Shown here: piece by piece, positions 7,855-12,918 of the stretch | How the letters are laid out: each line of letters begins with the position of its first letter | Position numbering within the stretch: position 1 is the stretch's first letter | NCBI GenBank assembly: GCA_035995425.1 | Contig: DASYKM010000026.1 | Location: forward strand, 1 to 12,918 | DNA: 12,918 nucleotides | Reading direction: 5' to 3' | Origin: CADEED01 sp035995425 | GTDB taxonomy: Bacteria; Pseudomonadota; Gammaproteobacteria; Steroidobacterales; Steroidobacteraceae | Notes under the pieces: generated by a model | The model's database searches: none | Told to the model about the DNA's origin: nothing | What the model saw: only the letters and a program-made list of their open reading frames with translations | Position numbers and translations under genes: made by a program

Positions 7855-9366
7855 ATGAACTTCGCCCGATTCGTTCTCGTGGGTCTGCTCGCGGCAAATG
7901 ATGCGTCGGCCGTCGATGCATTGCTATGGACCCATGGCGGAAACCTCACTTCGAGCGCCACCGCCGTGCTCGCGGAGATGCGCGACGCCGGGAAATACGG
8001 GCTGCTCGCCCGCGACTATGACGCCGACGCGCTCATCGCGCGCGCGGCCGCGATTGCGCAGAATCCGGGTGCGGACCGCGCCCAGGCGCTCGACTCGGAC
8101 ATCAGCCGGGCGGTGGCCCGCTTCGTCACGCATCTGCACAGCGGCCGGGTTTCGCCGCGCGCCGTCGGCCACGATCTCGACGTGCCCCATGCTGCGCTCG
8201 ACAGCGCCGTCGCCGTACGCGCGCTCGCGCAGAGCCAGGCGCCACTGGCCGTACTTGCCGACTATGAACCCGCCTTCCACCACTACGAGTTGTTGCGAGC
8301 CGCGCTGATGCGCTATCGCACGCTCGCGGCGCAGGGGGACGGCACACCGCTCCCGCCTTCGGGCAAGGCCAGCGTCAAGCCGGGTGAGGCGTATGCGGGC
8401 ATGGCCGCCCTGCGCGCCCGGCTGGTGCAACTCGGAGACCTGGAGAAATCCGCGCTCGACAGCCAATCGGGCGAGTTGTTAGACGCGGTCACCTCGATGG
8501 CGCTGGTGCGCTTCCAGGTGCGCCACCGGCTCGAGGTGGACGGCGCACTCGGTCGTGCCACCATCGACGCGCTCAACGTACCGCTGACGAGGCGCGTGCG
8601 CCAGATCGAGTTCGCGCTCGAGCGCTCGCGCTGGCTGCCGTCGCGCCTCGCGAGCCCGCCGATCATCGTGAACATCCCGCAGTTCGAGCTGTTCGCGTTT
8701 CGCACCACCGAGGATCGCGAGGCGGACATCCTCATCATGGACGTGGTGGTCGGCAAGGTCTTCCCGCAGAACAACACGCCGGTGTTCGTCTCCGACATGA
8801 AGCAGGTGGTGCTGCGGCCGTACTGGGATGTGCCACGAAGCATCGTGCTCGGCGAGCTGCTGCCGAAGATCAAGGCCAATCCGAACTGGGTCGACAGCAA
8901 TGACTTCGAGATTGTGCGCGGCCAGGGCGACGACGGCACGGTGGTGCCCCAGAGCGAGGCAAGCGTCGCGGCGCTGGAAGCCGGCTCGTTGCGCCTGCGC
9001 CAGAAACCGGGACCGCGCAACGCGCTCGGCAATGCCAAGTTCCTGTTCCCGAACCGCTACAACGTCTATCTACACGACACGCCCTCGCAAGGCGCGTTCG
9101 CGCAGGCCAGCCGCGCGGCGAGTCATGGGTGCGTGCGCGTGATCGATCCGCCGGCGCTGGCGCGCCACGTGCTGCGCAACAATCCCGAGTGGCCCGCGGC
9201 GCGCATCGACGCCGCGATGAACGCCGCAACCGGCACGCGCATCAACCTGGCGCAGCCGATACGCGTGTTCCTGATCTACGCCACGGCGCTGGCGCTGGAG
9301 GACGGGCGCGTCCTCTTCTTCGAGGACATCTACCACCATGACGAGAAGCTGGCGAAGGTGTGGTAG
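7855..9366 (+). CDS. Periplasmic L,D-transpeptidase, YcbB/LdtD type
   Basis: Forms 3-3 cross-links in peptidoglycan using an active-site cysteine, acting in the periplasm. From ATG 7855 (503 aa), residues 1-19 are a signal peptide: MNFARF, a hydrophobic core, and ASA before VDAL. A scaffold domain follows (~25-205). A peptidoglycan-binding-like segment is at about 219-242 (FQVRHRLEVDGALGRATIDALN). The YkuD catalytic domain ends in HDTPSQGAFAQASRAASHGCVRV, with His407, His424 and Cys426. The domain order and the PYWDVPRSIV and FLFPNRYNVYLHDTPS elements match E. coli YcbB/LdtD. A GTG at 7828 could extend the N-terminus by nine residues, but the ATG gives a normal signal peptide. The neighbouring convergent gene is a YcbK relative, so the wall-enzyme pairing of E. 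coli is kept with one gene inverted. Confidence 0.93.
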   Translation: MNFARFVLVGLLAANDASAVDALLWTHGGNLTSSATAVLAEMRDAGKYGLLARDYDADALIARAAAIAQNPGADRAQALDSDISRAVARFVTHLHSGRVSPRAVGHDLDVPHAALDSAVAVRALAQSQAPLAVLADYEPAFHHYELLRAALMRYRTLAAQGDGTPLPPSGKASVKPGEAYAGMAALRARLVQLGDLEKSALDSQSGELLDAVTSMALVRFQVRHRLEVDGALGRATIDALNVPLTRRVRQIEFALERSRWLPSRLASPPIIVNIPQFELFAFRTTEDREADILIMDVVVGKVFPQNNTPVFVSDMKQVVLRPYWDVPRSIVLGELLPKIKANPNWVDSNDFEIVRGQGDDGTVVPQSEASVAALEAGSLRLRQKPGPRNALGNAKFLFPNRYNVYLHDTPSQGAFAQASRAASHGCVRVIDPPALARHVLRNNPEWPAARIDAAMNAATGTRINLAQPIRVFLIYATALALEDGRVLFFEDIYHHDEKLAKVW

Positions 9367-9405
9367 GTCGGGACGCGGCTCGATCGGAGTGCGCGCCTCT
9401 GCCCG

Positions 9406-9984
9406 TCAGCCCACCCAGGTGCGGAAGGCGCCGGTGTCGATGTGCACGAAGTCCGAACGCTGGTAGTACCCCACTCCACCCTGCTTCGCCGCCAGCGCCA
9501 GGTCTCGCAGCCGGGCGCAGTCGCAGTGTTTGAGACGCACGTCGAGCGCGCGGCCCTGCATGTGCAGCGACTTCTTGGCGACGCCGCTGCCAGGCCGCGA
9601 CGACATCTTGTCGTTGCTCTCGGGTGATCGATATCCGGAAATGATTTGGTAGTGCGGCTCGCAATGAGCGGCGAGCGCGAGATCGTACAGCTGGTCGTAG
9701 AGCCGCGGGTCCATGTCGTGGCTTTCGCCATTGCGGTGATCGCGCAAGAGCTTCTTGAGGCCGGCGAGTGTATCCGCGTCGTATTCGGTGCCGCGCTTGA
9801 ACACCACGTTCAACGTTTCGCTGGTGTGCGTGTTGAACAATTCGATCGAGCGTTCCGCAATCTTCGTTGTTTCAGCTTGCGCCTGAACCGCTTCCTCGGC
9901 CGACGCGAATCGCGCAAGCGACAGGCCCGCGCCTCCAGCGAGGACGCTCTGCATGACGCGTCGACGGGTCCAGGAACTGCTCAT
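9406..9984 (-). CDS. DUF882 / peptidase M15-like protein, YcbK family, Tat-exported
   Basis: A 192-aa relative of E. coli YcbK, in the group of D-Ala-D-Ala-carboxypeptidase-like zinc peptidases thought to act on peptidoglycan. The N-terminus MSSSWTRRRVMQSVLAGGAG has a twin-arginine motif and hydrophobic stretch ending in ASA (residues 27-29), consistent with Tat export. Zinc-ligand motifs are His141 and Asp148 in HMQGRALDVR, and His181 in FVHIDTG. ISGYRSPESN, GVAKKSLHMQGRALD and GGVGYY are nearly identical in arrangement to YcbK. It starts at ATG 9984 with GGAAA 7 nt upstream. A longer in-frame start at 10071 lies inside the lipoprotein gene and is not credible. It lies 13 nt after the lipoprotein gene, and 39 nt separate it from the convergent L,D-transpeptidase stop. 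Confidence 0.92.
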   Translation of the reverse strand: MSSSWTRRRVMQSVLAGGAGLSLARFASAEEAVQAQAETTKIAERSIELFNTHTSETLNVVFKRGTEYDADTLAGLKKLLRDHRNGESHDMDPRLYDQLYDLALAAHCEPHYQIISGYRSPESNDKMSSRPGSGVAKKSLHMQGRALDVRLKHCDCARLRDLALAAKQGGVGYYQRSDFVHIDTGAFRTWVG

Positions 9985-9997
9985 CGGAATTTCCGGG

Positions 9998-10441
9998 CTA
10001 TGGGGGCGTCGCGGCTTTGACCACGAAGACGGTGGCCTCGTACGCAGAGAGCGGAACGGGTGCCGTTCCATTCAGGACGGCCGCCGTGGGGTGAGGTTCC
10101 AGCTTGCGCAGCTCGACCCCGTAATAATCGAAGAGCGCGCTGTCGGGCAAATTGACATTCGTATTGACCCGCACGGTTCCCGTGCCGCGCGGCGTGAAAT
10201 AGGTCAGGAGGACGCGCGCATTGCCTTCTGATACGCACTGCGCGTCCACCGGACAACGCGAGTCTTCCTCGAGCGCCGTGAACTCGATCGAGACGCTCTC
10301 GGCGAGATTGATGGTCTCTTTATAGCCGACCACGTACTCGTTCCAGAGCGGCGGGTCGTCCATGAAGTTTTGCGGCGCCGGTTGATCCCCGCCGCCGCAG
10401 GCAGCGAGCGTCAATACGAGCAATGAGACGGCTGTGCGCAT
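9998..10441 (-). CDS. Small lipoprotein with DSRCP-type motif, function unknown
   Basis: A 147-aa protein that I cannot assign to a characterised family. From ATG 10441 it has a lipoprotein signal peptide, MRTAVSLLVLTLAAC, with Cys15 in a good lipobox (Leu-Ala-Ala-Cys) followed by Gly-Gly-Gly-Asp. Asp at +5 is too far from the Cys for a simple inner-membrane retention signal, so outer-membrane targeting is possible. The body is probably beta-rich. It contains DSRCPVDAQC (60-69), whose two cysteines may form a disulfide; similar DSRCP..C segments recur in small exported bacterial proteins. It is probably co-transcribed with the YcbK-like peptidase 13 nt downstream. An in-frame start at 10465 would add eight residues ahead of the signal peptide and is less likely. 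Confidence 0.8.
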   Translation of the reverse strand: MRTAVSLLVLTLAACGGGDQPAPQNFMDDPPLWNEYVVGYKETINLAESVSIEFTALEEDSRCPVDAQCVSEGNARVLLTYFTPRGTGTVRVNTNVNLPDSALFDYYGVELRKLEPHPTAAVLNGTAPVPLSAYEATVFVVKAATPP

Positions 10442-10451
10442 GGCGGCTATC

Positions 10452-10465
10452 TTGCGCCCGCGCAA
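10452..10465. repeat. Perfect short inverted repeat upstream of the lipoprotein gene
   Basis: TTGCGC-CC-GCGCAA is a 6-bp perfect inverted repeat, 11-24 nt before the lipoprotein ATG and within the 40-nt gap after the decarboxylase stop. It could be an operator, a weak attenuator hairpin, or chance in GC-rich DNA. It is not followed by a T run on either strand. Confidence 0.3.
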
Positions 10466-10481
10466 ACAAGCCCCGCAAGGC

Positions 10482-11681
10482 TCAAAACGGAAGCGGAATC
10501 ACAGAGCCGGTGTCACCGGGCTGGCGGTTGACCGAAACCACGGTCGCCTTAGGGAAGAAGTTGAATTCCGAGGCGCTCGCCCAGGTGTAGGCGCCCATCG
10601 CGCGCCCCACCACCAGGTCGCCTGCTTTCAACGCCGGCAGCATGAGGTTTTCAGCGATGACGTCGATGCTGTCGCAGGTGGGGCCCGCGAGTACCGACGG
10701 AAATTTCTCGTCGCTCTGTCGCAGCGACTCCACCGGGTATTTCGCGTGGTCGAACAACTGGCCGCTGTAGGAGCCATACAGGCCGTCGTCGAGGTAGTAC
10801 CACCAATGGCCCTCGCGCCGGGCGCGACCCATGACCGACGAGACGCCGATGGCCGCGGGCCCGGAAATGTAGCGCCCGGGCTCGGCGATGACCCGCAACC
10901 TCTTCGGCAGCCTGGCAAGTGCCGCCCGGATCGGCGCGCAGAAGCGGCCGATGTCGGCAACCTTCTGCGCATATTCGATCGGGAAGCCGCCGCCGATGTC
11001 GAGCGTGTCGAACACGCCTAACTTCTCGCGCTTGGCCGCGGCGATCAGCTTGCCGCAGGCCTCGATGGCCTCGACGTGCTTGCCGGCATCCGCCGCCTGC
11101 GAGCCGACGTGGAACGACAGTCCGCGCACCGGAATGGCGAGCTTGCGCGCGAGGCGCGCGAGCTCGAGCAGGTCTTCGGGATCCACGCCGAATTTGCGCG
11201 ACAGGTCGCACACCGCGCCAGGCGATCGAAACGAGACGCGCAACAGCAGTTCGCACTGATCGCGATACGGCTCGAACTTGCGCACTTCGTCCGGATTGTC
11301 CGCCACGAAAATCCTGACGCCGAGGTGCAGCGCGTTGCGGATGTCGATGTGCCGCTTGATCGGGTGCGTGTGGATGCAACGCGCCGGGTCGATGCCGAGC
11401 TGCGTGACGAGCTGCGTTTCGCCGGTGGTCGCCAGGTCTAACCAGCCGCCGAGCTCGACGATGGTCTGCACCACCGCCGGATGCGGCAGTGGCTTCAGCG
11501 CGTAATGCAGGTCGACGCCCGGCAGCGCCTTGTGCAGCTTGCGGTACTGCTCGCGCACGCGCTGACAGTCGATGATGAGCAGCGGCGAGCCGAACTCCGC
11601 CACCAGCCGTTTGATTTCCGTCGCGGTGAACGGATCGATGTACGAACGGGTGGTGCGCGAATTGCGCCTGCGGGTTGACAA
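10482..11681 (-). CDS. Ornithine-decarboxylase-like fold-III PLP enzyme
   Basis: Probably decarboxylates ornithine to putrescine, with lysine or a related amino acid as the alternative substrate. From TTG 11681 (399 aa), the alanine-racemase-type barrel carries the PLP lysine Lys63 in HYALKPLPHP. It also has the KFG element after AVCDLSR, His191 in FHVGSQ, the phosphate-binding GGGFP, EPGRY (267-271), and the ODC signature GPTCDSID with Cys336 and Asp337. Tyr365 lies in MGAYTWA near the C-terminus. The GPTCDS form is usual for bacterial ODCs of this fold. The lysine context (KPLPHP instead of KANP) is divergent, so the substrate is not certain. The TTG start is chosen because GGAG lies 9 nt upstream and a promoter sits at 11740-11712. 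A GTG at 11750 would lie upstream of that promoter. The first ~13 residues are Arg-rich. Confidence 0.85.
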   Translation of the reverse strand: MSTRRRNSRTTRSYIDPFTATEIKRLVAEFGSPLLIIDCQRVREQYRKLHKALPGVDLHYALKPLPHPAVVQTIVELGGWLDLATTGETQLVTQLGIDPARCIHTHPIKRHIDIRNALHLGVRIFVADNPDEVRKFEPYRDQCELLLRVSFRSPGAVCDLSRKFGVDPEDLLELARLARKLAIPVRGLSFHVGSQAADAGKHVEAIEACGKLIAAAKREKLGVFDTLDIGGGFPIEYAQKVADIGRFCAPIRAALARLPKRLRVIAEPGRYISGPAAIGVSSVMGRARREGHWWYYLDDGLYGSYSGQLFDHAKYPVESLRQSDEKFPSVLAGPTCDSIDVIAENLMLPALKAGDLVVGRAMGAYTWASASEFNFFPKATVVSVNRQPGDTGSVIPLPF

Positions 11682-11690
11682 AGCCGTGAG

Positions 11691-11694
11691 CTCC
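11691..11694 (-). promoter_or_regulatory. Ribosome-binding site deciding a TTG start
   Basis: Minus-strand GGAG lies 9 nt before TTG 11681 and 18-21 nt after the -10 box, between the inferred transcription start and the start codon. It supports TTG as the initiation codon of the decarboxylase. Confidence 0.55.
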
Positions 11695-11711
11695 GGGCGG
11701 AAAAGGGGCGA

Positions 11712-11740
11712 ATTGTAGGCGCGCGGGGTGGCTGTGTCAT
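11712..11740 (-). promoter_or_regulatory. Sigma70-type promoter of the decarboxylase gene
   Basis: On the minus strand ATGACA (11740-11735, 5 of 6 matches to TTGACA) and TACAAT (11717-11712, 5 of 6 matches to TATAAT) are separated by exactly 17 nt. Transcription would begin near 11705, giving a leader of about 24 nt with GGAG before TTG 11681. It is the best promoter in the window. Confidence 0.65.
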
Positions 11741-11782
11741 GGCAAAACACGAACCGGTACGCGCTCCGTCGACGAGGCGTTT

Positions 11783-11791
11783 TGCTAAAGT
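11783..11791 (+). promoter_or_regulatory. Possible extended -10 promoter of the AAA ATPase gene
   Basis: TGCTAAAGT contains an extended TG element and a TAAAGT hexamer (4 of 6 matches) ending 10 nt before ATG 11802. The predicted leader would be about 4 nt. No -35 element at 16-18 nt is visible. Confidence 0.35.
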
Positions 11792-11801
11792 GCGCCCGCC
11801 C

Positions 11802-12918
11802 ATGAAGCTCCTGGCCCCCGACACCTCCCCCGCTGGCGAACTACAGACCCTGCTCGCCTCCCGCGTGGCGCTGCTGGTCATCGAAAGCCGCGAAGAAGCG
11901 CGTGTCATCGAGGTGGTACGCGAAGCGGCACTGAAAGCCCAGCGTGGCAAGAACTGGGGCGTGTTCCAGTGGACGGTCACCGAAGGACTGCTGCGTGTCG
12001 ATGTGGATCTCGGCGGAGCGCAGAAAACACTGGCGCAGCCCGAACAGCTGCTGAGGCACATCAAGGCCACCACCATGGCCGGCATCTACGTGCTGCTGGA
12101 TTTCCATCCGTATCTCGACAACCCGATGTTCGTGCGTACGCTGAAGGACATCGCGCAGGACTACAACAAGTGCGCGCGCACCATCGTGCTCATCAGCCAT
12201 GAGATCAAGCTGCCGCAGGAGCTCGATCATCTCGCCGCGCGTTTCACGCTGCGCATGCCGGACAAGCAGGAACGGCAGGTCATCGTGATGCAGATGGCGC
12301 GCGAATGGGCGCAGGGCAACGGCAACATGCCGCGGGTCGATCTGAAGGTGGTGGAAAGGCTGGTCGACAACCTCGCCGGCCTGCCGCTGCACGACTGCGA
12401 ACGGCTCACGCGCCAGGCCATCTTCAACGACGGCGCGCTCACTGAGGACGACCTCACGCCGATGCTGACGGCGAAGTACCAGCTGCTGAATCGCGGCGGC
12501 ACGCTGTCATTCGAGCCCGACTCGGCGCGGTTCGCCGAAGTCGGCGGCTTGAAGAACCTGCGGCGCTGGATCCTGCAACGCAAGGCGGCATTCGACGGCA
12601 GTGCACCCGAGCTCGATGCGCCCAAGGGCGTGTTGTTGTTAGGTGTGCAGGGTTGCGGCAAGAGCCTGGCGGCGCGCGCCGCCGCCGGCGTGCTCGGCGT
12701 GCCGCTGGTGCGGCTCGATTTCGGGGCGCTGTTCTCGAAATGGCACGGCGAGTCCGAGAAGAACCTGCGTGAATCGCTCGAGTCGGCCGAGGCACTGGCG
12801 CCGTGCGTGCTGTGGCTCGACGAAATCGAAAAAGCCCTGGCCACCGGCGACGGCGACAGTGGCACATCGCGGCGCGTGCTCGGCGCGTTCCTCACCTGGC
12901 TCGCCGAACAACGTGCGC
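11802..12918 (+). CDS. Ycf46-like AAA ATPase (partial, 3' end outside window)
   Basis: An open frame of 372 codons running off the window end. Residues 1-~235 have no nucleotide-binding motif. They match the N-terminal part of Ycf46-type ATPases, an inactive P-loop-like domain with VYVLLDFHPYL-like and RTIVLISHEI-like strands followed by helices. A short linker ending in FAEVGGLKNLRRWI leads to the AAA module, with Walker A GVQGCGKS (281-288), the pore-loop region LFSKWHGESEKNLRE, and Walker B VLWLDEIEK (336-344). Sensor and arginine-finger regions lie beyond the window. Ycf46 relatives occur in cyanobacteria, plastids and many bacteria, and their molecular role is poorly defined. The ATG start is preceded by no clear Shine-Dalgarno sequence. 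It is divergent from the decarboxylase, 120 nt apart. Confidence 0.88.
   Translation, partial: MKLLAPDTSPAGELQTLLASRVALLVIESREEARVIEVVREAALKAQRGKNWGVFQWTVTEGLLRVDVDLGGAQKTLAQPEQLLRHIKATTMAGIYVLLDFHPYLDNPMFVRTLKDIAQDYNKCARTIVLISHEIKLPQELDHLAARFTLRMPDKQERQVIVMQMAREWAQGNGNMPRVDLKVVERLVDNLAGLPLHDCERLTRQAIFNDGALTEDDLTPMLTAKYQLLNRGGTLSFEPDSARFAEVGGLKNLRRWILQRKAAFDGSAPELDAPKGVLLLGVQGCGKSLAARAAAGVLGVPLVRLDFGALFSKWHGESEKNLRESLESAEALAPCVLWLDEIEKALATGDGDSGTSRRVLGAFLTWLAEQRA

Noticed and set aside
10466..10486. Rho-independent terminator after the decarboxylase (AGCC/GGCT stem)
   Set aside because: A 4-bp stem with only a short mixed T stretch after it on the minus strand; too weak to call.
11682..11750. 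GTG 11750 as decarboxylase start
   Set aside because: It lies upstream of the -35/-10 elements at 11740-11712; TTG 11681 has a Shine-Dalgarno sequence.

Overview
This is a GC-rich, gene-dense chromosomal segment from a proteobacterium, most likely a gammaproteobacterium. The supporting evidence is an Lgt-ThyA pair, a ThyA that matches E. coli ThyA in length and catalytic Cys position, a DHFR colinear with the E. coli enzyme, and relatives of E. coli YcbB and YcbK. A position near Xanthomonadales/Nevskiales is a guess from gene content. There are no rRNA or tRNA genes, insertion sequences, CRISPR arrays or phage genes.

Layout. Bases 1-131 (minus) are the start of an exported protein, probably an FKBP-type prolyl isomerase. 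Bases 183-4762 (minus) are a compact run, transcribed in the order rlmI-like methyltransferase, lgt, thyA, SET-domain lysine methyltransferase, 2OG-Fe(II) oxygenase, folA. Junctions are overlaps or gaps of at most 24 nt. Divergent from rlmI is a large DUF255/thioredoxin-like protein (4783-6891). It converges, with only 7 nt between stop codons, on a minus-strand HIT-family hydrolase plus TfoX N-terminal-domain pair (6899-7822). Divergent from the HIT gene is a periplasmic YcbB-like L,D-transpeptidase (7855-9366). It converges on a minus-strand pair: a small lipoprotein and a Tat-exported YcbK-like DUF882 peptidase (9406-10441). Upstream of that pair lies an ornithine-decarboxylase-like fold-III PLP enzyme (10482-11681) with a clear sigma70-type promoter. 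Divergent from it is a Ycf46-like AAA ATPase (11802 to the window end, incomplete).

How the genes fit together. The first block mixes one-carbon metabolism (thyA makes dihydrofolate, folA regenerates tetrahydrofolate), lipoprotein maturation (lgt) and macromolecule modification. In the last group, RlmI acts on 23S rRNA, the SET protein probably on a protein lysine, and the EGLN/PHD-like oxygenase probably on a protein side chain. The most interesting part is the SET plus oxygenase pair wedged between thyA and folA. It is a candidate bacterial protein-modification cassette built from families best known from eukaryotic chromatin and hypoxia signalling. The second theme is cell wall: the L,D-transpeptidase and the YcbK peptidase are neighbours as in E. 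coli but face each other here.

Several starts are unusual. folA and the oxygenase seem to begin upstream of their first ATG, possibly at CTG. The decarboxylase probably starts at TTG. Four genes have a -10-like hexamer so close to the start codon that their mRNAs could be almost leaderless.
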